Notes: generated from the sequence alone by a model not told the origin. 64,000 nt of DNA from Pyropia haitanensis (GCA_008729055.1 SDUX01000156.1:56481-120480), one strand, 5' to 3'. Positions 21,601 to 33,990 are shown, counted from the first letter of the stretch. Numbers and translations: made by a program.

Positions 21601-24600
21601 CGGTGGGCTGCTGGTGGTTGACGGCGGGCTTGCGGTCCGCGTCGCTGTTGACGGCGACCGCTCGCTGCCGTTGTCTGGGGGGTGGCGCATGACGTCGATG
21701 TTCCCGGCATGCGCTTGCTGGCGTTGGCAGGGCGGTGGCGCTTGCCGCTGGTTTTTGCTGCGGGCCGGTGCTGTTGTTGACTTTGGGCTTGCGCTTGGCG
21801 TCGGTGTTGGCGGCGGGCGGTCGCTGCGTGGCGATGGGATGGCGCTTTTCTGCCTTTTGGCGTGGGCGTGACTCTCGCCGCCGGCGTTTGCGGCTGTCGG
21901 CTGCTGGCGTTGGCTGGGGGGTGGCGTCCGCCGCGGGCGTTGGTGGCGGGCGGATGCCCGGGTTGGCGTCTGCTGTTTCGTGTGCTGGCGGTGCTCTCCA
22001 CCAGCGTTGGCAGCGGGCGGCTGCTTGTGCTTGATCAGGTGTAGCGCTTGGCGTCTTTGTTGGCGGTGGGCAGCTGCTGGCTACGGCGGTGGGGTGGCTG
22101 TCTCCGCCTGCGCTGGCGGCGAGGGCCTGTTGGCGTTGCCACCGGGGTTGCCATTATTTGGCGTGGGCCTCATGCTCGCCGTCTGCGTTGGCAGGAGGCG
22201 GCTGCTGGAGTTCGCGGACGGCCGCTGCTGATCGCAGCCCACGTTGGCGGCGTGGGGCTGCTGGCGTTGGCAGCAGGCGGCTGCTGACTTTGGGTTGCCG
22301 TGACGCGTGCCGCCGGCCGTAGCGAAGGGCGGTTTTTGGCGTTGACGGCGGAGTAGCGTTTGCCGCTGCCTTAGCCGTTGGCCGGCTGCTGGCGCTGCTA
22401 GCAGGGCGTCGCTGACTGGCGGGTGGATGCCAATCGCCGCCGGCGTTGGCGGCAGACGACTGTCGGAGTCGGGGGAGGGGTAGCGCTTGACGCCGGGCGG
22501 CTCCTGGCGGCCTTGGCGGGCTGCAGCTGTTTGGTGAGGCCATGGCACGAGGCGCCATGTCTGGCGGCACTCGTTTGCTGCCGTTGGCGTGGGGGTGATG
22601 CTCACCGCCGGCGTCGGCGGCGGGCGGCCGCTGGCGTTGGCGGGGTGGCCGCGTTCGCCGTCAGCTTTTGTCGGCGAGCAGCTAGTTGCCTTGAGCGGGC
22701 GGCCGCTGTTTGACGTTGGGGTGACGTGCGTCGCGTGCGTCAGCGGTGCAGGGTCTGTGGCGTTGGCGGGCGGACGGGTTGTGCCACCGGCTTTCGCGGC
22801 CGGCGGCTGCTACCGTTGGCGGGCGCGTGACGCGTGCCGCTGGCTTTGCCGTCGGGCAGCTGCTGGCGTCAGCGCGAGGGTGGCCCTGTCTGCGCGTTTT
22901 TTCGTTGGGCCGCTGCTGGTACTGGTGGGGGGGTGTCGCTTGCCGCCGTCATTGCGGTTAGGCAGCTGCTGGCGCTATCAGCGGGCTACCTCGTTTTGCT
23001 GTGGTGGCTCTTTCTGCCGTCGTTGATGGCGGGCGGCTGCTGGCGATTGTGGGCGGCGAGCGCTCGTAGCATGCTTTTGCCTCGGGTGGCAGATGGCGGT
23101 TCCGGCGGGCGGCTGCTGACGATTGTGGGCGGCGAACGCTCGCGTTGGCGGAGAGGTGGCGCCTTCCGTCAGCTTTGGCGGCTGGCAGCTGCTGGTGGAG
23201 GCCAGGGGTGCCGCTTGGTGTCGCTGCTTGCGCCCGGCGGCTGCTGTTTTGCAGATGGGCTCCGCCGGTTGCTGGCGTTTGCCGGCGGGTCGCTTTTGCC
23301 GCCAGCTTTTGCGGCTGATTATGGTGGCGCTGCCTGGTGGATGCGGCTTGGCGTCAGCGTTGGTGACGGTCGGCCGCTGTTTGGCGGGTCGGCGGTGCTC
23401 GCCGCCGCCGATGGCGGCAGGCGGTAGCTGGCGCTGGCGCGGGGGGTGCGTGCGCTAGCGCGGGGGTGGCGCTTGGCGTTGCGGTTGACGCCCGGCGGCT
23501 GTTGCTCAGCGGGTGAGTGGCGCTTGCCGCCGGCGCTGGCGGCAGGCCGCCTCTGGCTTTGGCTGTGAGGTGACGCTTGACTTTCCTGTTTCTCGGCGGG
23601 AGGCTATTGGCAGACGGTTGACGCCGATAGAGCGGGATTGGCTCTCGCCGTCGGCTCTGGCTGCGGGCGGATCCTGGAGAAGCCTGCGGAGTGGCGCTTG
23701 GCGTTGCTGCTGGTGGCGGGTGTCTGCTGGCGTCGGCGGGGGGGTGCCGTTTGCCGCGTGCCTTGCTGTCGGCCGGCTGCTGGCGTTTTCAGGCGTCGAC
23801 TGCTGTTTGGCGCGGAGATGGCGTTTTGCTGTTGGCGCTAGCAGCAGGCGGCTGATGGCGCTGACGGGGGGGGTGGCGCTTGCAGCTAGCGTTGACCGCA
23901 AGCAGCTCTTGTCGTTGGTAGGGGGCGGCGCTGGTGGTTGCGCCCGGCGGTCGCTGGTTGGCGGGTGAGCGGCGCTCGCCGCTGGCGTTGGTGGCGGGCC
24001 GCTGCTGATGCCGGCGGGGAGGGTGGTTCTCGCCGACGGCATTGGCTGCCGGCGGCTGCTGGGGATCGCTGTGGTGGGCCGCTATGTGTCCATGCTGGCG
24101 GCGAATGTCTACTGGCGTCGGTCGGGCGGTGGCGCTCGTCGCCGGCTTGGCCGTCGGGCTGCTGCTGCTGTCCCTGGCGGGCGGCGGCCTTTTGGCGTTG
24201 AGGTGACGCTCGCCACTGATGCTGGCGGCGGACTGCTGCGAGCGCTGGCTGGGGGGTGGGGGTTGGCGTCTTTGTTGGTCGCGGGCGGCTGTTGGCGTTG
24301 GCGGGGAGTGGCTCTTGCCGTGGCTGTTGGCTCCCGACGGCTGCTATTTGGGGAAGGTCGGTGCTTGCTGCCAGAATTGGCCTGCCAGCATTGGCAGCGG
24401 GCGGCTGCTGGTGCTGGCGGTGGTGCTTGTGTTTGGCTGTTTACGGCAGTCATTGTTGGCTCGCGGTCACTGGTATGCGTGGGAGTGACGCTCGCGGCCG
24501 TCAATAGCGGCGGCCGGCTGCCGGGGTCGGCTGGGGGATGGCTCTTGGCGTCGCTGGTGACGCATTGCGGCTGCTGGTTTGCGGATGGGCGGCGCTCGCC

Positions 24601-27100
24601 GCGGGCGTTGGTGGCGGACAGTCGTTGTCACTGACGGGGGGGTGGCGCTCGGCGTTGCTGTGGACGGCGGGCGGCTTTCGGCGCTGGCTGGGAGATCGCG
24701 CTTAGCGTCTCTGTTGGCGTCCGGCGGCTGCTGGCGTTGGGGGGGAAGGGGCACTTTCCGCTGGCATTGGCGGTGCGCGATATCTGGCGCTGGCTGGAGG
24801 GTGGCCTTCGCCGCCGGCTTGGCTATCGGGCGGCTGTCGGCGCTGGCGGCGGGCGGCGGCTGGCGTTGGCGGTAGTGTGGCGATCGCTGCCGGACTTGTC
24901 GTTGGGCGTGTACTGGCGTTGCCAGGGGACGGCCCCGGTTTGGCGGGTGGGCGGCACTTGCCGCCGGCGTTAGCAGCAGGCGGCTGCCGGCGTTGGCAGG
25001 GGGGCAGCTCTTCCCGCCGGCGTTGGCGGTGCGCGGCTTCTGGTAGCGGCGCTTGCCGTCGCCGTCAGCGCCCGGTGGTTGGTCTTTGGCGGGTTGGCGG
25101 CGCTCGCCGTTGGCGTTGGCGGCGCGCTGCTGCTGGAGTTTGTAGGGTCATGGGCTTGGCATCGGCGTGGCATTGTTTGGCGTGGTGCTTGCTCTTGCCG
25201 CTGGCATGGACGGAGCGTGGCCGCTGCTCAGCGGCAGGGTGGCGCTGTTTGGCATGAAGTTGATGGTCGCCGACGGCTTTGACGGCAGGTGACCACTGCT
25301 TGGTGTCGGCGTGGCGCTGTTCGGGGTGGGGCTGGCTGTCGCCGTCGGCTTGGACGACCGGCAGATGCTGGCGTGGGCGTGGCTCTCGCCGCTGGCTCTG
25401 GCGACTGGCGGCTGCTGGCGTTGGCGGCGGGGTGTCTGTTGCCGCGGGCGTTGGCGACGGGTGGCTGCTGGCGCTGGCGGGGGGGTCGCTGTTGCCGCTG
25501 GCGTTGGCGACGGGCGGCTGCTGGCGTTGGCGGGCGGCTGCCGTTTGTCGCCGGCTTTGCCGTAGGGCCGTTGGTGGCGTTGTCAGCGTGCGGCTGCTGT
25601 TTTGACGGGCTGGTTTCGCCAGCCGCCGACATTGCTGTCTGGCGGCCGCTGGCGGTGCCGCAGCGGTGGGGCTTGCCGCCGGCGTCGGCGTCGAGTGGCT
25701 GCTCTCATTGTCTAGGACGTGGTACTTCTCGGCGCTGTGTGCGCGGGCGGCCGCTGGCGTTGGCTGCGGGCTTGCTTATCCGTTTTTGGTGACGGGCGGC
25801 GGCTCACGTTGGCGTGCGCGTACTTCTCGCCGACGGTGTTGGAGGCAGACTGCTGCTGACGCTCGCGGGGGGCTGGTGCTTGGCGTCGGTGGTTGAGGCG
25901 GGCGGCCGCCGGAGATGGCGGGGAGCAGTTCTTTTGCCGCTGGCTTTGGCTGCAGACGGCTGCTGGCTTTCACGCCGCGGTGGCGCTTGTCGACGGCGTT
26001 GGCGGCAGTCGGCTGCTGCCGCTGGTGGGGGGACGGCTTTTCGCGTCGGGTTTGACAGTTGTTAGTCGCTGTATGTTGCGCTGTCTTGCAATGGGGGGGC
26101 GCTCGCCGCCGGCCTTGGCGGAGGGTGGCCGCTCTTCATCCGTGGCGTGGCGCAGATGTGCATGGGGCTGCCTCTCACTGCCAGTGTTGGTTGCGGACAC
26201 GTGCAGGCGTCGGCTGGGGAGTGGCACTTGCCGTCGGTTCCAACGGGAGGCCTCTGTTTGGCGTTGGGATCACGCTCGCCGCCGGCATTGGCGGCGAGCC
26301 ACTGCTGGCGTCCATGGGGGGGTGGCGCTCGTAGTCGGATTGCCCGTCGGGCGGCTGCTGGTGTGGTCTGCGAGCGGCTTTTGTTCGTCCCGGCGGTGAC
26401 GCTTGCCGACGTCATTGTCAGCAGGTGGATGCTGGTGCTGGCCGGGAGTGGTTGCTTGGCGCTGCTATTCGTGACGGGTGGCTGCTGGCGGTGGCAATGC
26501 GATCGCACTTGGCGCTGGCGTTGGCGGTGGGTGGCTGCAGGCGATGCCGGGAGGGTGGCGCTCGTTGCGCCGTTAGCCGTCCGGCGGCTGCTGGTGTGAT
26601 CAGCGGCAGTACGCTGTTTGGCGTCGGTGTGACAGGCGCCGCCGTCTTTATCGTTCAGCGGCTGGTGGGGGTGCCCAAGGGCTTCGGGTTGGCGTCGAAG
26701 TTGGCGGCAACCGCGCGCTATCGCTCTCTGGGAGGTGGCGTATGGCGTCAATGTTGGTGGCAAGCGCTCGCTGGCGTTGGCAGGAGGGTGGTGATTGCCG
26801 CCGACTTTTGCTGCGGACGGCTGCTGGTACTGTCTGCCGCGTCGCGCTTGACGTCGCTCTTGGCGGCGTGTGGCTGCTGGTGTTGGCTTGCGGGTTGCGC
26901 TTGCTGTCGCTGTTGGCGGCGGGCGGCAGCTGGCACTTGCGCGGAGGTGGCTCTTCCCGCCGGCACCGGCGGCGAGCGGCTGCTTCTGGTGGTGGTGGTG
27001 TGACCGTTTCCGCCGGCGTCGGCGACGCGCGGCTGCTAGACCTTGCATGGCGCTGGGGCTTGGCATCGGTGTGGGCCGCGGGTGGCCACGGTGTGGCGTC
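18640..27100 (+). repeat. ~8.5 kb degenerate minisatellite, ~54-bp unit
   Basis: The motif GGCGGCTGCTGGCGTTGGCG and its partner GGTGGCGCTCGCCGCCGGCG alternate throughout with a spacing of roughly 51-60 bp. In one frame the unit reads as an 18-residue LAAGVGGGRLLALAGG-type phrase; on the other strand it reads as an ANASSRPPPTPAASATPP-type phrase. The frame drifts every few units and no frame persists, so it is not one coding sequence, although minus-strand frames of 490 and 512 codons occur by chance. The plus strand is strikingly poor in A. Confidence 0.75.
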
Positions 27101-27120
27101 GGATTGGCGCTGTGTAGCGT

Positions 27121-27240
27121 GGCTGCCTCACCCCTCTGCCTGTCATCCTCTCGCTGCCTGCATCTCCCCGTCTGCCCGCCTCATGCTTTCTGCTTTCCTT
27201 TTCTGTTGTGCCTTCCTTTGGTTTCCTCCCCCCCCCCCCC
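27121..27240 (+). other. Long pyrimidine tract at the end of the repeat array
   Basis: About 120 bases that are mostly C and T, ending in a C run. It looks like the polypyrimidine tract before a 3' splice site. If the A-depleted arm is one giant intron, an exon could begin at 27270-27300, but no product can be named. Confidence 0.25.
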
Positions 27241-27864
27241 GCATCCATACCTGTTGAACCGCCCACGGACGAAAAGCGACGAGCACCGAGGCGAACAGGC
27301 CGCTGCGGCACACAACGTTCTTGGTCGTGACCGCCACCCCGCTCGCGCGCAGCAAGTCTCAGCCGGCGCTTGGGCGTCACGGCACGGCGGCAGGCGGCGA
27401 GGACACGCGACGCAGCTGGCGCCCCGCCACGACCCTTTCCCCCGCTCCCGCAACAGTACCGGCTGCGGGGTGCTGAGGACGAGGGCATGCGCCATCGTCA
27501 CGGAGGCAGGGCGGCGCAGTGGGTCGAGCGGCCGGTACACACCTGACTTCACGGGCATGCTTGTGCAAGCACGTGCTTTCCGCTGTTTGGACCCTTTTTT
27601 GCCGATGCGCGCCGAGCACCAGTCCGACGTCGACCGTCCAGCTGCACACGCTTGGACAGTCTACTGTGCGTTCCTGCTTGCCGGTGAGGCGACGGCGAGC
27701 CTCTCACCGACCCACCCCCGTGGGCAGTAGAGGCCGGCGACGCGCTGCGCACACAGTAACCATGCTCTCACACATACCCACCTCCCCACCTCCCCCCCGT
27801 CTTAGTCCTACCCCCCCCCGTCTCCCTCCAACCGCCGCCTACGCTCCCTGTCTCACCTGCCCGC
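27241..27864. other. 3' flank of the malectin/PA14/TIG gene, no other supported gene
   Basis: Ordinary mixed-composition sequence. Frames on both strands lack domains. It probably contains the 3' UTR of the minus-strand gene that stops at 27865. Confidence 0.4.
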
Positions 27865-30800
27865 TCAGTTCATGTACCAAAAGTCGCCCCTGCCCTGCCC
27901 GCGCGTCTCCACCCCCTCCGCCGTTGTCACCACGACCCGCACAAGCGCGCCCGGCGTGTCGGCGGGCGGCACGGTGCAGCGGAAGGAGGTGCCATCGGCG
28001 GCCACGGCATGGACGGCTGTGCACGGCTTGCCGCCAAAGGTGGCTGTGGGGGCGGTGCCGAGCGCGAGCCCCCCAACGGTCACCACGTTGCCGCCCGCAG
28101 GGCGCCCCCGGTGGGGCTTGACGGCGATGAAGAAGGGGCGCTGCCCGCCGCCGTCATCGTGCCGCGACGGTGGGTGTACGGGCGCGACGTACAGGAGCTC
28201 CCCCTTTTGGACGCGCGGCATCAGGTACGAGCCGTGGGGCGTCTCTGTCAGGTCCACCCCAGACGCGTGGACAAGGTCGCCCGCAAAGGCCGCGCGGGTG
28301 CCGCCGCCCGACAGCCGAACGCGTTTTGTCACCCCCTCCTGCCCGCCGACGCCGCCGGTGAAGCGAGTGATGAGGAGGTCGTGCTTGAGGTCGGGGAACA
28401 CGTTGGACAGCACCTCCACAATCCCCGTGTAGCTGCCGCTGTCAAAGCTCAGCAGCGGTGGCGTGTAGCCGTTGCGCGCGGGCGCGTTGGGCCACCGGTA
28501 CGCACACTCGCGCGGGTGCGAGCGGCCGCGGTTGCGATTGGCGTGGCCATAGTAGCCGCCACGCGTGACGTGCAGCAGCTCATCCCCGTGCGTGCCGCCG
28601 GGCACCACCGACGTGCACGACGCGGAGGCGTCGCCAAACTCTGCGTTGGGGCCATTGTCCGTGACGTATTGTTCGCCATTGGTGTGGAGCACTCCGCCAA
28701 ACGCAGAGCGGATGCCCGTGGCAAAGATCTCCACGTCCCACCCGCCCGTCTGGTCGGCCGTGTCTTGGTCTTCGGTTTGGCTGTAGGTGATGGCGCCGTC
28801 AAAGTTGGGCCGGTTGATGTAGGCCACGAGCATGGCCGCCGAGAGGGGCGTCTCGGTGACGCCCCCGAGGCGCTCCGCGTTGGTGGCGGTGCCCATGTTG
28901 GACATGCCGCCCGTGATGAATCGGAGGTTGCCATCTTGGTCGAAGCTCAGCGCGCTGGTGCCGTGATCGTGGTTCTGAGGTGCGGGGGGGAGGAGGGAGG
29001 GAAGGGCGTACCAAGCGATTGGGGGCGTCCATCAACCGAGCCATCCGGCACAGGCCCCAGAGCGCGCAGTACGCCAAGAAAAAAAAGCAGAGTCGTCAGC
29101 ATCTCCAGTCCTCAACAAGCAGCACCCACACGCGGCTCTCCACCCAGTCAACAGTGTAGTCTGGCTCTCTCCTGTCCCCTCCTCCCAGGCAGACAACAAC
29201 AACACCGATATGAGCCGCACGTCACACGCAGGCCCAGACCCCCCCCCCCCCCCCCCGCAACGTACCGAAACCGGCAGACCTGTAATCACTTCTCTCGTCA
29301 CGCCTAGGCACTCGTCGTTGGGTTCGAGCAGCAGCACCTTCCCATTGTTCCACGCCGACTTTGGCACCCCCAGGTTCCGCTCATAGTAGAGGGTGCTCGC
29401 TGCCGCGTACAGCCGCACGTCTGGCCCGTCGGCCGGGTTGAACGCTAGCCCCACAATGGCGGAGCGGTCACCGAGGGAGCCGGTCAGGCACTGGCTCTGC
29501 ACCCTGTGGTGGACGTCAATGGTCAGGGCCATCACGCCTTGCGTGTAGGTGCCGATGTAGTAGCGCCCGTCGGGGCCAATGACGATCGAAATGCCGCTCG
29601 GCAACGCAAATGGCGCCGCCCCGTCGGCCGTCTTGACCGTGTCGTGGCGGAACGCGACGGCCGCCGCGTTGGGGACGTAGTGAAAGGGCACCGCGTTGGA
29701 GGTGCCGCCCGCCGCGGGCCCCGCGGCTGCGCCCGTCGTGACGGTGAGGGCCACCTCCCTGGTGTCCCCGTCGGCCGCCGCCGGCACCACCGCCGTCAGC
29801 AGCGCGGGGCCGACGTGCGTGACTTGCGTCGCGGGCACGCCCCCAAACGCCACATCCGTGCTGTTGGTGAAAAAGCCCTCACCGTAAATGCTGACCACGT
29901 CCCCCCCCGCGCTGGATGACGAGCTCGGCTCCACCGACAGGACGGTCGGCACCACCGCGTCTTGGTCGTACCTGAGCCAGTCGCCACCGACCGTCTCGCC
30001 CTTCCCGCCGTCGGCGTCGGTGGCCACCACCCGCAGATGCTCCGCCCCCCCCGCCTCGTACATGACCTGCATCTCGTTGAGGCCCGCCGACAGGTGCACC
30101 CACCCACCCGACCAGTACGTGTCCCACCCGCTGGACGCGTTGCGCCAAACGACGCGCTTTCCTGCCGTCGTGACCACCGTCGCGCCATCCGACTCGGCCG
30201 CAAAGTGGTAGTAGCCGTCGTGGGGGGCGGGGAAGAGGTAGACGCAGCGGAGGGCCCAGTGGGCATCTTGGGTCCCCGCCGGCGCGTGCGGGCCGCGGAG
30301 GAACGGGCGGGCGCCGTGGGCTTTCCCAAAGTCGAGCGCCGTCACGCGTTCGGACGACACGGGCCGGGGCCCCGACCGCACATCCAGGGGTAGCGGAAAC
30401 GCAAGCGGGCCTGCGTAGTAGGAGCAAAATGCGCCCGGCAGCACCGAGCTCGTCACCGAAACCAGCCCGTACGCCGACGAGAGGTCGCCTGTTGAGTCCA
30501 CCACATCCAGTCGGACGTTCGTGGAGCCGAGGGGGAACGCCGCCTTGACAGACAGGCCCGTACCCAGCTGCTCTTGTGTCTCGTCATTGAACCAGGTGGT
30601 GGCGACGAGGCGGCCAGGCTCGCCGTCCTCTGAGAAGGCGTGTGTGTGCGAGCGGTAGCCCGTCAGTTCCACCACCTCCTCCCCATCGTCGTCACGGTCA
30701 ATGGCGGGCGACAGCTGGTCAATGATCGCGTGGGCCTTGTGCTCCGGCGGCAAGACTGGGTCGGTGGGGGCGCCGCCAGCGCCGGGCGGGGGATCCTCAT

Positions 30801-31385
30801 GATCGTGTGGAACGCCAGGCAGAGAGTCGGAGGCATCGTCGCTAGCGTCGGGCAATGGGTCCTGCTCGTCATTGGTAGCGTCGAGCGGGGAGTCGTCATC
30901 GTCGTCGTCGCCAGTGTCGGGCAAAGCGTCCCGCTCGTCGTCCGCAGATCCAAGCGGGGAGTCCTCGCCGTCGTCAATTGCTTCGGGAGGGGAGTCCGCG
31001 CCGTCGTCACTTGCTTCGGGTGGGGACTCCTCGTCGTCGTCGCTCGCGTCGGAAGAGGCGTCCCGCTCGTCGTCGCTGGCGACGAGCAAGGGGTGCTCGT
31101 CGACACCAGCGTCGGGCGGTGGCTCCTCGTCGTCGTCGCTCACTTCAAACGAAAAGTCGTCGTCGTTGGCTGCGGCGCCACCCAGGGGGTCTTCATCGTC
31201 GTCGCTGGCATCAATCGCGGAGTCACTACCGTCCTCGCCAGCGTCGGCCCAGACTGCGTCGTCATCGTTACCACTAGAGCTCGGCAGCGGGTCCAGTTCG
31301 TCGTCGCTAGCGCCGGTCGCGGGGTCCTCGACGTCGTCGTTGGCGACAGCGGCGCCGTCATCGTCGAAGCCACTGTCGCCGACGA

Positions 31386-31441
<56 letters not shown>

Positions 31442-32348
31442 CCGTCGACGTCGCCGGCACCCCCATCCCATGGTTTGGCATTGTGGCCATTCTGGCTGTA
31501 CCGCCACTCGCCACTCCTGGGCGGCACGCCGGCCACTGCCGCCCCATGGTGGTTCCGCCCCCACGGGGCGCCCACCACCACCTCCACCGCCGCCAGCATT
31601 GGGCTCTGCCGCACCCCCACCAGCGTCAGGCCGACGCTGCCGGCGCCGCCGTCGGCCAGGCGGTAGGAGCGGATGAGCGCGACGCCGCCCCCCCCCGCCG
31701 CGGCGGCCACGTCCAGCCCCGCCTCGACGCGCTCCCCCCCCAGCCACACGTCAAAGACGCGCACGCCGGGCGTCGCCGCGGGCGGCCACATCTCGGCCCA
31801 GTGCAGCCGCACGGTGACGGCAGCGGCGGTGGCGGCGGCGGCGGCGGCGCCACTGGCGGTGGCGTCCGCGCCGCCCGCCGACGCGGGGACGGGGAGGGTG
31901 TAGGAGAGGTTCCCGCCCGGTGCGAAGCGGTACGTCTGGTACAGGCCGGGCGTGGCGGTGCCGACGACCGGCGCGTCCCAGCGGGCGCCCACGTACGTGG
32001 GCGCCACGGTGACGAGCGTGGCGGCGTCCTCGGCAGACCAGCCCGGCGGCACCGCGGTGGCGGCGCCAACACTCATGCGCCAGGGGGGGGGGGGGACGGC
32101 GCGGGCACCGCCGCCGCCGGGTGCACCCCGCCGACGGCGGCGGCAACGACGGCGGCAGCGGCGGCGGCCGCCGAGACGACCGCCGCCGCCCACCCGCCGC
32201 GGCGTGTCGGTGGCGGCCGCCGCCTTGGTTGCCGCACCGCCCGTGTCTGCCGCGCCGCCGCCGCGTGGCGGCTGCCGCCGCTGCCGCCGGCCGCAGCGCG
32301 GCCCGGCGGCGTCGCCGTGGCGGCCGCGGCGTCGGCACCCTCGGTCAT
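27865..32348 (-). CDS. Membrane-anchored malectin / PA14-like / IPT-TIG / sorbosone dehydrogenase-like protein
   Basis: Two exons, 32348-29266 and 28974-27865, about 1,400 aa. Domains in order: a basic N-terminus followed by an Ala/Val signal-anchor (GWAAAVVSAAAAAAAVV); a malectin-like carbohydrate-binding domain (LYQTYRF, VRLHWAEMW, RVFDVWLGG); a Gly tract; a long Asp/Glu-rich linker; a PKD-like segment (VELTGYRSHTHAF); a PA14-like domain (YYAGPLAF, GYYHFAAESDGATV); an IPT/TIG domain (VEPSSSSSAGGDVVSIYGEGF); a glucose/sorbosone dehydrogenase or NHL-like beta-propeller (DGRYYIGTYTQGV, NHDHGTSALSFDQDGNL, IRSAFGG); and a second TIG domain at the C-terminus (GGNVVTVGGLALG). Such proteins are expected at the cell surface or in the wall, binding sugars. 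The signal-anchor ATG (32348) and the malectin domain are in different frames, separated by a 13-C run (32083-32095): either a sequencing or indel error, or a broken allele. Confidence 0.8.
28975..29265 (-). other. Intron (291 bp) in the malectin/PA14/TIG gene
   Basis: On the minus strand the donor is TTTCG|GTACGT (exon ends at 29266) and the acceptor is CACCTCAG|AACCAC (exon resumes at 28974). Splicing is in phase 0 and joins LPVS to NHDHG, the continuous motif expected in this beta-propeller family. The unspliced frame runs into a Gly-rich tail and stops. Confidence 0.85.
30750..31380 (-). repeat. Acidic degenerate coding repeats
   Basis: Inside the malectin/PA14/TIG gene the frame encodes repeated Ser/Ala-Asp-Asp-Asp/Glu-Glu-(Asp/Ser)-Pro-Leu/Pro phrases of about 12-17 residues, a long negatively charged spacer between the malectin and PKD/PA14 parts. 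Copies diverge in sequence and length. Confidence 0.7.
31382..31443 (-). repeat. GGC triplet tract encoding poly-Gly
   Basis: About 20 CCG/CCA triplets on the plus strand, encoding an uninterrupted run of Gly on the minus strand. Likely length-polymorphic. Confidence 0.85.
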
Positions 32349-33195
32349 GATGCCGGCGCTCGTGGCCGGCACGGGCGGAAACGCGCGAGCGCGTGGGCAG
32401 GGGGGCGCACCAAAAGGGGGGTGGACAAACAAAGCGAGGGGGAAAGAGCGGCACACCAACAGGGAGGGGAGGAAGGAGGAGGCGCCAAACGGGGAATCCC
32501 CCGGCAGCCACGGCGGGTGCCTGGCGCGGCCGAGGGGGAAAAGGGGGGGTGATGCGGATGGGCAGGGCGAGGGCGGGTGGAACGGGAAGAGAGGGAGGCC
32601 GCGGGCACGGGCGGGAGGGCAGGGCGCCCCACCACACGCAACGCCACGCGCGCGGGGGGCGGGCGCAAACAGCGCACGCGGCGAGCCGCCCGCGCCGGCC
32701 ACCCCGCCCGCGCCGCCGCCGCCCGTGCTCCTATGAACCGGCCGTGGCAACGGCCGCCGCTGACCGCCGCGGTGGGGCGGCCGCGGGGTAGGGGGGGGGG
32801 GGGCGGGGAAGCGGGAGCCGCCGCCGGCTGCCGCCGCGCACCAAACGGGCCACGAGCGGAGCGGCGGCACCGCCGCGGTGGGAGCGGCGGCCGCGCAGCA
32901 GCCGCGGCGGATGGCACCGCCGTCGCGGGGGAGGGGGGCGGGGGGGGGGGGGGGGGGGGGGGGGGCGCCCATCCCTGCCGCGCCCGTCGACACGGGCGAC
33001 GGCGGCGCCTCCCCCTCTCCCCCCCCCCCCCCCCCCCCCACCCCCCGGGACCATTCCCCCCCTCCCCACCCACCGCCGTCACGGACGCGGCGGCAATGCG
33101 GCCACGCCGCGGCGCGTCACGGCCGCGGCGGCACGGACCGGCGAGCCGCCGGCGCCGCCACCCATGCGGGCGGCCGGCGCGCCCGCCTGGCCCGC

Positions 33196-33237
<42 letters not shown>

Positions 33238-33829
33238 GCCGCCGCGCGGCAGCCGTCGTCACGGTCCACCGCTAGCCAGTGGGGACCGGTCGACACCCCG
33301 TTGGCACGCCCCCTCCCCCCCCCCACCCCCCCCCCCCTCCCCGGGCCACCGGCAGCCGCCATGCCCCCCCCCCCTCCAACCCGTTCCACGGCACCGCGTA
33401 CGCACGCAGCCGCCTTCACCGCCCCCCCCCCCCCCCCCCCCCCCCCGCCGCCACCCCGCCTGGCGGCTGGCTCCCCGCAGCTGGCAGCAGCCGCAGCCAA
33501 GCGGCGGACGCCCCCCCCCCGGGAGCGCACACCCCCGACGCGCCCGCCGCGGCGCGTCGAGGCGCGCCGCGTCAGGGGGGGGGGGGGGGGGGAGAGACGC
33601 CGGCCGGCACACGCCCCTGCGCGGCCGCCGCCGCGGGCGGCGGCGGTGGTGCCAGTGGCGGCGGCGTCGGCACGGCGTGGCGCGCAGGGGCGGGCGGGGG
33701 GGTCGGCGGCCATGGTCACCCGCTGTCGGCCGCCGCGGCGGCCGGCGACCGCGGCGGCCGCCGCGACGGCGGCGGCGGCGGCGGCGGTAGGGGCGGCGGC
33801 AGCCAACGAGGGGGGCGCCGGCGCCGGCG

Positions 33830-33990
33830 GAGCGTCTGGTGGTGGGTGGCGGCGGCGGAGCGTCCGGTGGTGGGTGGCGGCGGGGGGAGCGTCGGTGGTG
33901 GGTGGCGGCGGGGGAGCGTCGGTGGTGGGTGGCGGCGGGGGAGGGGGCGCGGGGGGTGGTGGCGGCGGGGGAGGGTGCGTCGGGGGGTGG
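33830..33990 (+). repeat. G-rich minisatellite, ~30-bp unit
   Basis: About five copies of GGTGGTGGGTGGCGGCGGGG followed by GAGCGTC, with varying G-run length. Strong potential for G-quadruplex formation. Confidence 0.75.

Noticed and set aside
18878..22001. Minus-strand frames of 490 and 512 codons in the minisatellite
   Set aside because: They reflect absence of TA-containing codons in the repeat; units drift in frame and no protein family is visible.
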